From JBBQUP01 sp038212305 (GTDB taxonomy: Bacteria > Bacteroidota > Bacteroidia > Bacteroidales > Marinilabiliaceae): a stretch of 64,000 nt of DNA. A program made the translations under genes and the position numbers. This document shows, piece by piece, positions 55,095 through 64,000 of the stretch. The notes under the pieces are model-generated. The model searched no databases. It was not told the origin of the DNA and worked only from the letters and a program-made list of their open reading frames with translations. The DNA lies in NCBI GenBank assembly GCA_038212305.1, contig JBBQUP010000003.1, positions 1 to 64,000 of the forward strand, in the 5' to 3' direction. Within the stretch, counting starts at the first letter, position 1, and the number at the start of each line of letters is the position of its first letter.

Positions 55095-56585
55095 TTAATA
55101 TTCTCGACTTGTTGAGTTACAATATTTAGAAAGATACTGAACTGCTTTATAATGCCCCATTGATCCAGCTTTTTGCCAATCATCGCAAGCCTGCTTTTTT
55201 ATTCCCAGATTAAAATTGGCTAATCCTCTGTTAAAATATGCATACGTATCTTTTGGATCTTTTAAAATGGCCTTATCAAAATCCTGAATTGCCAATAAAT
55301 AGTCGAGCGTTTTTAAATACATAGTTCCTCTGATGGTATAAACACCAGGTAAACCGGGGCTCAATTCAACGGCTCTATTAATATCGGTGAATGCCAATTC
55401 CTTATCTTCAAAATATTGAAGAATAAAACGAGCTTTTTCGTAGTAACTCTCACCATAAGTTGAATCGCAAAGTGTGGCCTTTGAAAAATCAGCAAGTGAT
55501 GATTCTAAATTCTTTTTTAATGAAAATTGTAATTTGCCTCGTTGCACTAATGCCATAGCAAAATCGGGCTTTTTTTGTAAGCATATCATTAAATTATTAA
55601 ATGCCTCATCGTCTTTATTGTCTTCAATACAAATTAATGCACGAATATAATAAACGCCATAACCATTGGAATTTATTCGATGAGAAATACTAATATCCTC
55701 TCGGCTACCGTATGTATTGCTATACTTATATCTTGCATATCCGCGACAAGCATAACCCATTTCACTGTTTGTGTTAATTTTAATATAGTTACTAAACGAA
55801 CGAGCCGCTAACTCAAATTGATTAGCACCCATATAGCATAAGCCATTGTGGAAATTCACGTTATTTAAATTATTAAACGATGAATTAGAATTTAATTTTG
55901 AGAAGGAGATATTTAGATTTTGCCAAGTCGAATCGTTAATGATTGCAGAGCTCAAAAAAGTTGAACTATTAACAACAGGATTGGCATTGGCCACTCCAAT
56001 TAGTTGACCTTTGATATCTATAAGAGGTGATCCGGCTGATTTTTTACCAATTATTTTATCCAATTCGCCATATCGACCTAATAAAAACTGATAATTAACT
56101 TTTGCAACTATAGCATATGCTAAGCCAGCATCATATTCAGCGGGATGAGCAAATAGAATGGTTTCTTGATTATCGCGAAAAAGTTGCCGAGCCGGAATTA
56201 AGTAGGAAAAATCTTTTTGTCGCGAGTTATCGATTTTTACAATCGCCATCCCATTAATCGTGCTTACTTCTAAAATTCGCTCAACCCCAAATTTCCTGTT
56301 ATTCGACAGTTGAACAACTAACGAATCTCCACTACTAAGCATAGCTAAAGGAATCATAGCTATTCCGTCGGAACTAATAAAAAAACCTCTGCTTTCGGAA
56401 ACTTCAGATTCGTGGGATAATGATTGCACAATAAACACAGCTTTCTCTGCTTGATTAATTATTTCAACTAAACGCTGTCCATTTATTGAAAAAGAGGCCA
56501 AAACAAAACTTATAACAAGAAAATATTTTTGAATCACTGTATTATAACGAATTATGATATTTATAATCAGAGTTATGAATTCCAC
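55095..56585 (-). CDS. TPR protein with an inactive trypsin-like domain
   Basis: The 496-residue protein has a signal segment (about 18-36), a trypsin-like beta domain (about 42-215) and a run of tetratricopeptide repeats (about 235-490). The expected catalytic residues are missing: the serine site reads KKSAGSPLID with Ala (A184) where N-S-G-S-P would be, and GMAIVKID has Met where the catalytic Asp normally lies. No histidine appears in the GIAMIPLAML segment. It is probably a binding or scaffold protein of the envelope. Many Bacteroidota encode such fusions. Confidence 0.8.
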   Translation of the reverse strand: MEFITLIINIIIRYNTVIQKYFLVISFVLASFSINGQRLVEIINQAEKAVFIVQSLSHESEVSESRGFFISSDGIAMIPLAMLSSGDSLVVQLSNNRKFGVERILEVSTINGMAIVKIDNSRQKDFSYLIPARQLFRDNQETILFAHPAEYDAGLAYAIVAKVNYQFLLGRYGELDKIIGKKSAGSPLIDIKGQLIGVANANPVVNSSTFLSSAIINDSTWQNLNISFSKLNSNSSFNNLNNVNFHNGLCYMGANQFELAARSFSNYIKINTNSEMGYACRGYARYKYSNTYGSREDISISHRINSNGYGVYYIRALICIEDNKDDEAFNNLMICLQKKPDFAMALVQRGKLQFSLKKNLESSLADFSKATLCDSTYGESYYEKARFILQYFEDKELAFTDINRAVELSPGLPGVYTIRGTMYLKTLDYLLAIQDFDKAILKDPKDTYAYFNRGLANFNLGIKKQACDDWQKAGSMGHYKAVQYLSKYCNSTSREY

Positions 56586-56895
56586 TATTAATATTCAACC
56601 CTCAAGATAGCTGAAACATGCATACTTCAAGTTTCAAACATAAAGTTAAAAATAATTGTAATTGTTTTTGATATTTCAACAGCGATAGAACTTTATTCTA
56701 AGAAAAATTCCAATCATAACTAATCAAATAATGAATATAAAACGCTCAGCTCAAAATTACCTATCGATTAAAAACATTATTAAAATAGATCGAGTACGAT
56801 GATTACTAACTTAATTTTATAAAATAACAGTCTCAAAAATAGGATTGTAAATAGATGTTTAATGATATTTGCAATCTACATTCAGATTGAATAAA
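56586..56895. other. Divergent AT-rich intergenic region
   Basis: No gene, repeat or strong hairpin is seen in these 310 bases. TGATATTTGCA (56862-56872) resembles a -7 box but lacks the initial TA in register. Confidence 0.45.
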
Positions 56896-57858
56896 ATGAC
56901 ACAAATTGGCGTTGATATAACCTATGCAGCCACCTTATTAAAAAACGGTGAATTAGTTGCAATTCCTACTGAAACAGTTTATGGTTTAGCTGCCAATGGA
57001 TTAAATAAAAATGCTGTTGAAGAGATTTTTAGAGTTAAAGGTCGCCCATCAACTAACCCGCTTATTTTACATGTTGCTGGAATTGATCAAGTTAAAACTC
57101 TTGTTCAAACACTATATCCTGAAGCTATTGATTTGGCAAATAAATTTTGGCCCGGACCTATAACGATGGTATTTCCTAAAAATAAAACGATTCCCTATTC
57201 TACAACAGGAGGATTAGAAACGGTAGCAGTTCGAATTCCCAACCACCCGTTAACCTTAGACCTATTGCGATTATTAGATTTCCCTTTGGCTGCACCAAGT
57301 GCCAATTTATCTAACCGTATTAGTCCTACCACCGCCAAGCATGTTTACAATCAGCTTAATACAAAAATTCCTTATATATTAAATGGAGGCTCATGCTCAG
57401 CAGGAATTGAATCAACAATTATTGGATTCACTAATAAAGGTCCAGTTGTTTACCGATTGGGTGCACTAGAGTTGAGCGAGATAGAAAAAGTGATTGGCAA
57501 AATATCTGTTCATCCATCGAATCAAATACTAGCTCCAGGAATGTTTAAAAAGCACTATTCTCCGCAAACGCCGCTTATTTTAACCGATGATGTATCAACT
57601 ATTCTGGCTAAAAACCTTGATAAAAAAATTGGATTAATACTTTTTAACCCATCGCAAAACTACACACATCCTCAAATAAAAATCAAATACCTTTCAAACC
57701 AAGGAAGTTTGGCTGAGGCGGCACGAAATTTATATAGCACCTTGCATGAAACCGACGAGGAATTACTTGACCTAATTGTGGTTGAAAAACTTCCTGCTTT
57801 CGAATTAGGATTGAGCATTAACGATAGATTAAGCCGTGCAGCACACATTGAAGAGTAA
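56896..57858 (+). CDS. L-threonylcarbamoyladenylate synthase
   Basis: This Sua5/YrdC-family enzyme makes threonylcarbamoyl-AMP for the t6A modification of tRNA. The YrdC domain (about 1-195) has PTETVYGLAAN, KGRPSTNPLILHV, FWPGPITMVF and APSANLSNRISPT. The C-terminal Sua5 domain (about 225-320) is present, with APGMFKKHYSPQTPL and the end ELGLSINDRLSRAA. The 320-residue length fits Sua5 rather than the short TsaC. The ATG at 56896 was chosen; a TTG at 56869 would add nine residues. Confidence 0.94.
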   Translation: MTQIGVDITYAATLLKNGELVAIPTETVYGLAANGLNKNAVEEIFRVKGRPSTNPLILHVAGIDQVKTLVQTLYPEAIDLANKFWPGPITMVFPKNKTIPYSTTGGLETVAVRIPNHPLTLDLLRLLDFPLAAPSANLSNRISPTTAKHVYNQLNTKIPYILNGGSCSAGIESTIIGFTNKGPVVYRLGALELSEIEKVIGKISVHPSNQILAPGMFKKHYSPQTPLILTDDVSTILAKNLDKKIGLILFNPSQNYTHPQIKIKYLSNQGSLAEAARNLYSTLHETDEELLDLIVVEKLPAFELGLSINDRLSRAAHIEE

Positions 57859-58113
57859 AATAACCTTTTTGCTGAATTTTCTGCTACGCAGTCGATAAAA
57901 CCCTAATAGTCAAATCGATTATTTAGAATTCATAGAATTAAAACATCAACACTCAATGTCGATGTTATGAGATAGAATTATTATTCCCTTCTAGGCTTTA
58001 TTTCAATTTATCGCCTAATAAAACCTCTCTACTATTTTAAGTTAACACATTTTTTACTACTTTTCTTTTCAGGACTAGTTAAGCAGTCGTTGGCACAGAG
58101 TTTAATCTAAAGT

Positions 58114-59559
58114 ATGGAATCATTTAATCCTGATAATACAATATTAATTGTTGACCCCGATCAGGTGAGTCGCGATTTATATAAATTACTTCTAAAAAAG
58201 TATTATCAGATTTTCGTGGCCTCCTCGCCCTCTGAGGCAATTGAAATATTAAAAACCAATGATATAAAAGTTGTATTAGCAGATCAGTTGCTTTCGGAGA
58301 TACCTGTTTTAGAATTCTTTAACCAAATATCTACTCTTTATTCACGCTCGGAGCGAATACTAATTGCTACAACACTCGACAATCAGTTAATAAGCAATGC
58401 GGTTCAAATAGGTAAAGTTTTTAATTACATTCTCAAACCTTTTGAAACTTATAATTTAAAATGTTTAATTGATAATGCCATTGAAAAGCATAATCTTCAA
58501 AAGCAAAACGACATACTTATTTTGAGTTTAAAACAGGGCAATAAAGAACTCGAGTACTTATTTAATAAACTAAAAGGGGAAGAAGAAAAATTTAGAGAGA
58601 TATTCAATTCCAGCCAAGATCCAATTGTTATTATTAGAAAAAATGGCGTGATCATTGAAGCAAATTCGAACGCTCAAAAAACATTCGACTTTAAAATGAA
58701 TGATTTCGGCAAAATAAATATTCTTGCCTTGATACATCACGAATATTATAAAAAAACTTACCGTTTCTTGACTTTACTTCAACTAACCGAGCAACCACTA
58801 TTTGAAACACGCATGCTTACGACTGGTGATGAATGGAAATCGTTTGAAATAAATGGCGATTCTATTCGATTTCAAAACGATACTGCTCTTTTACTGATCA
58901 TGCGAGATACAACCGAAAGAAGAGAAACAGAGAAAAAAATATTACAAGCCGTTATTCAAACCGAAGAATCGGAACGACGAAAATTTGCTCAAGAGCTGCA
59001 CGATGGCATTGGACCTCTGCTATCAACCGCAAAGTTATATCTACAATGGTTGAGAAAACCTGATTCGAAAATTGATATTGAATCGGCCTTAAATAAAATT
59101 GAAGAAACACTTGAAGAAACCATTGGTAGTGTTAGAGAAGTATCAAATAATCTAAGTCCTAATGCCTTAGTTAACCTAGGCTTAGAAGCAGCCATTAAGA
59201 GTATTTTAGATCGGATAAAAGTATCGGATATTAATTGTAAATTAAGCGTTGAGCTGGATACCCGATTGCATATTAATTTAGAATCAACAATTTATCGCAT
59301 TTTAGGTGAATGCATAAACAATACCCTTAAACACGCTCAAGCTCAAAATTTATCCATTGATATTACCCAAACGGCCAAATCCATTGATGTTCGATATCAG
59401 GATGATGGCAATGGTTTTGATGTTGAAAAAACGTTAGCTGCTGCAAGAGGAAACGGTTTAGCAAATATGCAAAACAGGGTAATTTCTTTAGGAGGGAGCT
59501 TTTTAATTAATTCCGAACCCAATGAAGGAACTGTTATTATATGTAATTTTTTATTATAA
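58114..59559 (+). CDS. Receiver-PAS-histidine kinase (NarX/DesK type)
   Basis: This 481-residue kinase has an N-terminal receiver (about 8-125; phospho-acceptor candidate D57 in VVLADQLLS, K108 in ILKPF) and a PAS domain (about 160-270). A HisKA_3 domain follows, with the phospho-histidine H296 in FAQELHDGIG, and an HATPase domain near the C-terminus (DDGNGFDVE, GNGLANMQNR). No membrane helix is seen, so it is cytoplasmic. Nine bases separate it from the response regulator gene, its obvious partner. Confidence 0.93.
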   Translation: MESFNPDNTILIVDPDQVSRDLYKLLLKKYYQIFVASSPSEAIEILKTNDIKVVLADQLLSEIPVLEFFNQISTLYSRSERILIATTLDNQLISNAVQIGKVFNYILKPFETYNLKCLIDNAIEKHNLQKQNDILILSLKQGNKELEYLFNKLKGEEEKFREIFNSSQDPIVIIRKNGVIIEANSNAQKTFDFKMNDFGKINILALIHHEYYKKTYRFLTLLQLTEQPLFETRMLTTGDEWKSFEINGDSIRFQNDTALLLIMRDTTERRETEKKILQAVIQTEESERRKFAQELHDGIGPLLSTAKLYLQWLRKPDSKIDIESALNKIEETLEETIGSVREVSNNLSPNALVNLGLEAAIKSILDRIKVSDINCKLSVELDTRLHINLESTIYRILGECINNTLKHAQAQNLSIDITQTAKSIDVRYQDDGNGFDVEKTLAAARGNGLANMQNRVISLGGSFLINSEPNEGTVIICNFLL

Positions 59560-59568
59560 CGCCAATCG

Positions 59569-60219
59569 ATGGAAAAACTTAAACTCTTTTTAGTTGATGA
59601 CCACAAAATTTTTAGAGAAGGCTTAAAACACCTAATTGAAGTGGAAGAAATAGGTGATGTTGTAGCTGAAGCCAGCAATGGACAAGAGTTTTTACAATTA
59701 TTAAAAGAGCCACTTCCTGATTTAGTGCTAATGGATATTTCAATGCCATTATTAAATGGTATTGAAGCAACAATTCAAGCACGAGAAAGATATCCTGAGT
59801 TAAAAGTATTAGCACTTTCGATGCACGGCGATGAGGAATATTACTATAAAATGATTGAAGCAGGCGTAAAAGGTTTTCTTTTAAAAGATAGTGGAATAAA
59901 AGAAATTGAACGTGCTATTTATGCTGTTGTAGATGGTGAAAGTTATTTTTCTAATGAATTACTCCGCAAGATTATATCGAATATGAATAAGAAATCACCA
60001 ACCGAATCGTTAGCTGATAAGGATGGTTTATCAGCTCGAGAAATTCAAGTGCTTGAACAAATATGCTTAGGGCTTACGAACGAAGAAATTGGAGAAAAAC
60101 TATTCATCAGTGCCCAAACAGTAAAAGGGCATCGAGCCAACTTATTATCAAAAACAACATGTAAAAACAGCGCCAGTTTAGTTATGTATGCCATAAAAAA
60201 TAAAATTGTATCTGTTTAA
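59569..60219 (+). CDS. NarL/FixJ-family response regulator
   Basis: The 216-residue protein has a receiver domain with D56 in LVLMDISMP and K105 in GFLLKDSG, and a LuxR-type helix-turn-helix (about 155-210; LSAREIQVLEQICLGLTNEE, LFISAQTVKGHRANL). It probably receives phosphate from the kinase at 58114-59559 and controls transcription. Target genes are unknown. The next gene begins 139 bases later. Confidence 0.95.
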   Translation: MEKLKLFLVDDHKIFREGLKHLIEVEEIGDVVAEASNGQEFLQLLKEPLPDLVLMDISMPLLNGIEATIQARERYPELKVLALSMHGDEEYYYKMIEAGVKGFLLKDSGIKEIERAIYAVVDGESYFSNELLRKIISNMNKKSPTESLADKDGLSAREIQVLEQICLGLTNEEIGEKLFISAQTVKGHRANLLSKTTCKNSASLVMYAIKNKIVSV

Positions 60220-60357
60220 ATATTACTTAATAATAGACTGAAAACTCACTATTTTTTGTTTCGTTAATACCCAAAAGAATATACTATTTTGTACAATATT
60301 GCGGCACATACCATTTTATCTCAGCATCTTTCCCTCATTCAGGCAGAGACCGATTGC

Positions 60358-63300
60358 ATGCGTCCTTTTTTTTATACAACAACAAATAATCAACTAACAC
60401 TCATATGTTTAAAATCCTTAACCGATTCAGCAAGTCTTGCTACTACTGTTCTTGATTTAAAAGAAATAGAGTGTAACAAAAAGAATATCTTACAATTAAT
60501 TCAAAAATGGATTACCAATCATCACCAAGATTTACCAATTGAATCGGCTTGTTATTTAACTTATAAATCCTCACATCCAAATACAGCATCGGGATTTGGA
60601 ATAATGGATAATTTGATTCCCATCCAAATACTCGACTCTTTATTAGAATCACACTTATATCTGTTAAAACATGCCATAAAAAACGAAAGTATTCTATCTA
60701 ATTTAATCAACATTGAACCTACAAATGAGATAATTCATCAGGTTCCAATTGGTGGTTATAGCGACAAAAGCGAAATTGAAAAAGAGTTAAACTTTAAACA
60801 AGCCAGTCTTCAAATCACACTTGAATCAATTCAAGAAGGAATAATAACTACAAATCAAGAAGGAATAATAACCATTTGCAACCCAATAGCAGCCAAAATA
60901 ATTGGGATAAGCACTAAATTAATTTGTGGAAACCCTCTACAGAATATCATTACTCCTTTTAATGTAAAAAATGAGCCCATTATGATATGGGAACAAATGA
61001 ATCATTTTAAAACTCCAATTAATCTGCCTCAGCCAACATGGCTTTTTTCAATTAATGGAACTAAATATAGTATTGAATTAAATGCTGCTCCAATAATTGA
61101 CGAGTTAGGATTGTTAACAGGAATGGTAGTAAATTTTAGAGATAATACTCAAAAATGGGAACAATTAAACTCTTTAAATCTAATAAAATTCGCATTAAAT
61201 CAATCGAACGAAACCATCTATATCCTTGATAAAAATGGTCGGTTTACTTTTGGTAACGACAAACTTTGCAAACTTTTATCAACCACTCATCAAGGACTTA
61301 AAACAAAGCACATTAGTGATTTATTCCCCGAATCAACACCCGAACAATTCGCTTATAATTGGGAGATTCTTTCTGAAAAAGGAACTTACGAATTCGAACG
61401 ATCACTTATTCAGGATAATAAATCGATACCTGTACTCATTAAAAACTTTTACTTAGAATATGATCAAACCCCACTGGTTTTAGCCATTGCAACCGAAATA
61501 AGTTCACTTAAAAACCTTCAGCATAATCTTGAAGAACATAATAAAACGCTTCAATACTTACTTAATAATATTAATGGAGTTCCTTGGAGACTGGATTTTA
61601 AAACAAAGAAATTTTCATACATGGGAGTTAAAGCCGAAGAAGTACTTGGCTATCCTTGGTATGATTGGAAAACGATGGATGAATGGGTGGAACGCTTACA
61701 TGATGAAGACAAAAATTGGGCTCCAAATTATTGCATAAATTTAAGTTTGTTGGGTCAGGATCACACTTTCGAATACCGCACTGTTGATACCAAAGGGGTT
61801 GTCAGGTGGATTCGAGATGTGGTTACAGTTAAACTGGATGAATCAAAAATGCCCCTAGAATTAATTGGTTTTATGATTGATATCACCGATCTAAAAACTC
61901 AAGAATTAGCACTTCAAGAAAACCGGAATCAATTACAACGTATTATTGACACCATTCCTTCGGCTATTTATCTTGGAAATCTAGATAAAACAATAAAACT
62001 AGGGAATAAATATTTTGCTGATTTTTTAGGTATCGACCAAAAAGCGTTAGTTGGTCGCAAAATCGAAGAGTTTTTCGCAACCAAATTCGTTAATGAAATA
62101 CACCGATCGATTGATGAATGCATTGAAACTTCAACTGGTAAAACATTTGAATCGGAATTAATATTTAATAACCAACTATACTATACCCTAAATAGTATAA
62201 TGCCTATTTATAATAATCAAAACCAAATTGCTGCCATTTGCGGTTCAACAACTGATATTACACAAACTAAATTTGATCAAAATAAGCTTCAAAATATTTC
62301 AGAAAGACTTGATTTTGCAATGATGGCAGGTAAAATAGCCATGTGGGATTATCATGTTCAAGATCATGATGTAATCGTAAATAACGAATTCGAAAAACTT
62401 ATTAATGTAAAACCTATTGCTGGGAATAACGAATTCGAATGGCTTATCGAAATTATCCATCCTTTAGATATTAATCACTTTTATCAAGCCTATCATCAAC
62501 ACAAAAAAAAGAATGCAACTGAAATTGAATGCGAAATTCGAATGCACGTTGGAACAGGTCAATATGTATGGACACTGTTAACAGCAAAAATCATCAACCG
62601 AAATACAGATGGTGAACCATTACGAATAATTGGCGTTCACATTGATATAACACGCCAAAAAAATCTGCTCCAAGCACTTACAATAGCAAAAGAAGACGCT
62701 GAATCGGCCAATATGGCCAAATCGCGTTTCTTAGCGAATCTCTCGCATGAAATAAGAACCCCAATGAACGCCATAATTGGTTTTTCGCAATTACTCGAGC
62801 AACAAGAAAATAGTTCTGAAACCGCCGAATATATCAACTCCATAAAAAGCAGTGGCAAAAACCTATTGAATTTGATAAACAATATCTTAGACCTTTCGAA
62901 AATTGAGGCAGATAAAATAGTTGTTAAAAACGAACCTGTAGATTTAAAAGAACTAATAAACGAACTCTATCAACTTTTTCAATATCGATATAATGCATCA
63001 AAAATTGAATTTATTGTTGAGTTTTCACCAAACTTTCCTAACTATTTACTGCTCGATGAAATTAGAATTAAACAAGTTCTGTTGAATTTAATTAGCAATG
63101 CACTTAAATTCACTCCTAAAGGACAAGTTAAAGTAACCGGCAATTTTGTATTATCCAGCTCTAGCATTGGCAAGCTTGAGGTACAAGTTTGTGATACAGG
63201 AATTGGTATTTCACCTGATCATATTAACCTGCTTTTCGAACCATTTAGTCAACCCGAAAATCATGATGAAAAAAAATATGGTGGCACTGGTCTAGGTTTA

Positions 63301-64000
63301 AGTATTACCAAAAGATTAGTTGAACTAATGAATGGCTCAATTCATGTTGAAAGTAAACCTGATGGATCAGTATTTTCAATTGTTCTGAATGATATAACTT
63401 CTGCAACAAATAGTGATTTTCAAGATATATCCAAAGAATCTTCACACAAAAACTCACAAATAATTCTGGTGGTTTATCAGGATCCCTCGTTTGAATCAAT
63501 AATCAAGTCTCAAATCCAATCAAATAACATTAAATGGTTAAAATGGAACGACTCAATTTACTTATTAAAGGAGTGTTTAGCCTTTCATCCCAATTTATTA
63601 TTGGTTGAAACCACCATAACAACTAATTGCTTGCAAGATGAAATTAGGAAGCTCCAAAAAGATAAATCCTTCAAGAATACACCAATAATTGGAGTACACA
63701 ACACACTTAATAATATATTAGAACAAACATTAAGCGATAAGTTGTTTTCCTCAATCATAAAGCTTCCTAATAATCAGGATGCATTAATGGATTTGTTGCA
63801 ACCCTTTATTATTAATTCAATTGATGACAATTCGTTCTTCGATAATTCAGCTAGTCTGCTCACGAAGGACGAAATGAAATTGACTAAGCGTTTTTTTGAG
63901 CAGTTATCAATTAAAGAATTACTCGAGCAGCTTATAACAATTCAGCCACAACAAAAAGTAATACAATTAGGCAATCAGCTTTCAGCATTTGGAGTAGAAC
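60358..64000 (+). CDS. Multi-PAS hybrid histidine kinase with a pseudo-receiver (runs off right edge)
   Basis: The frame is open from 60358 to the window end, about 1,214 codons without a stop. After a start region come about five PAS domains (roughly 165-290, 290-395, 400-510, 525-640 and 655-775), then a HisKA domain with SHEIRTPMN (H797) and an HATPase domain with DTGIGIS and YGGTGLGLSITKRL (near 975). A degenerate receiver follows from about 1034. It has E1084 where the phospho-acceptor Asp normally lies (LLLVETT) and VVYQD in place of the usual VVDD. The frame also extends upstream to a TTG at 60289 (YNIAAHTILSQHL...), which could be the true start. The 3' end is outside the window. Confidence 0.9.
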   Translation, partial: MRPFFYTTTNNQLTLICLKSLTDSASLATTVLDLKEIECNKKNILQLIQKWITNHHQDLPIESACYLTYKSSHPNTASGFGIMDNLIPIQILDSLLESHLYLLKHAIKNESILSNLINIEPTNEIIHQVPIGGYSDKSEIEKELNFKQASLQITLESIQEGIITTNQEGIITICNPIAAKIIGISTKLICGNPLQNIITPFNVKNEPIMIWEQMNHFKTPINLPQPTWLFSINGTKYSIELNAAPIIDELGLLTGMVVNFRDNTQKWEQLNSLNLIKFALNQSNETIYILDKNGRFTFGNDKLCKLLSTTHQGLKTKHISDLFPESTPEQFAYNWEILSEKGTYEFERSLIQDNKSIPVLIKNFYLEYDQTPLVLAIATEISSLKNLQHNLEEHNKTLQYLLNNINGVPWRLDFKTKKFSYMGVKAEEVLGYPWYDWKTMDEWVERLHDEDKNWAPNYCINLSLLGQDHTFEYRTVDTKGVVRWIRDVVTVKLDESKMPLELIGFMIDITDLKTQELALQENRNQLQRIIDTIPSAIYLGNLDKTIKLGNKYFADFLGIDQKALVGRKIEEFFATKFVNEIHRSIDECIETSTGKTFESELIFNNQLYYTLNSIMPIYNNQNQIAAICGSTTDITQTKFDQNKLQNISERLDFAMMAGKIAMWDYHVQDHDVIVNNEFEKLINVKPIAGNNEFEWLIEIIHPLDINHFYQAYHQHKKKNATEIECEIRMHVGTGQYVWTLLTAKIINRNTDGEPLRIIGVHIDITRQKNLLQALTIAKEDAESANMAKSRFLANLSHEIRTPMNAIIGFSQLLEQQENSSETAEYINSIKSSGKNLLNLINNILDLSKIEADKIVVKNEPVDLKELINELYQLFQYRYNASKIEFIVEFSPNFPNYLLLDEIRIKQVLLNLISNALKFTPKGQVKVTGNFVLSSSSIGKLEVQVCDTGIGISPDHINLLFEPFSQPENHDEKKYGGTGLGLSITKRLVELMNGSIHVESKPDGSVFSIVLNDITSATNSDFQDISKESSHKNSQIILVVYQDPSFESIIKSQIQSNNIKWLKWNDSIYLLKECLAFHPNLLLVETTITTNCLQDEIRKLQKDKSFKNTPIIGVHNTLNNILEQTLSDKLFSSIIKLPNNQDALMDLLQPFIINSIDDNSFFDNSASLLTKDEMKLTKRFFEQLSIKELLEQLITIQPQQKVIQLGNQLSAFGVE

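Noticed and set aside
61226..61738. Small plus-strand frames at 61226-61456 and 61529-61738
   Set aside because: They are out-of-frame shadows of the long hybrid kinase gene, which has clear PAS, kinase and ATPase motifs.

Overview
The window comes from an AT-rich genome of the phylum Bacteroidota, most likely a Bacteroidales/Marinilabiliales-type lineage. Four things support this: a type IX secretion gene (porQ) beside cmk-ispH; gldA and the large plant-like form of IspG; many promoter-like TAnnTTTG boxes, the Bacteroidota -7 element; and several families found mainly in that phylum (DUF4369/TlpA-like lipoproteins, DUF1460, DUF4097, membrane-anchored MutS-like ATPase). No rRNA or tRNA gene, CRISPR array or phage was seen. 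Most of the window is a housekeeping chromosome backbone.

Layout. Bases 1-16030 lie almost wholly on the minus strand: the edge of a possible transposase, a MutS-like ATPase, ispH, cmk and porQ. Next comes a 1.7-kb cassette with a broken AlbA/Schlafen-type ATP-binding gene, bounded by 34-bp direct repeats. Then follow a YkgJ-type Fe-S protein, an EamA transporter, rmuC, a PAP2-like membrane protein, rpoN, asnS, a small secreted protein and ispG. From 16231 to 29759 strands alternate: gldA (+), pdxH (-), an acyl-CoA transferase (+), then on minus a DUF4097 protein, a large ABC transporter, a lipoprotein, recJ, lipB and lipA. A 990-bp gene-free stretch before dnaE carries a dispersed repeat and a MITE-like element. 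From 29760 onward most genes are on plus: dnaE, trxA, a prolyl oligopeptidase, a TPR/OmpA-like lipoprotein, a DUF1460 amidase-like protein, two DUF4369 lipoproteins whose thioredoxin folds have lost their active-site cysteines, lpxH-like, fabH-like, tkt, a BadF-type sugar kinase, rlmD, a split 5'-nucleotidase pair and a Sua5-type synthase. Minus-strand exceptions are an mnmH-like gene without its cysteine, prfB with a programmed frameshift, and a TPR protein with a dead trypsin-like domain. The right end is a signalling cluster: a receiver-PAS-histidine kinase, a NarL-type regulator and a giant multi-PAS hybrid kinase cut by the window edge.

Genes that work together include ispG and ispH (MEP isoprenoid pathway), lipB and lipA (lipoate), porQ with a possible T9SS cargo at 13252-14034, and asnS-rpoN-PAP2-rmuC, which look co-transcribed. 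The accessory DNA is in the intergenic regions: the repeat-bounded AlbA cassette, a 311-bp transposase-less element at 29279-29589, and two families of dispersed intergenic repeats. Coordinates of RNA signals, promoters and start sites are read by eye and none was tested by computation.
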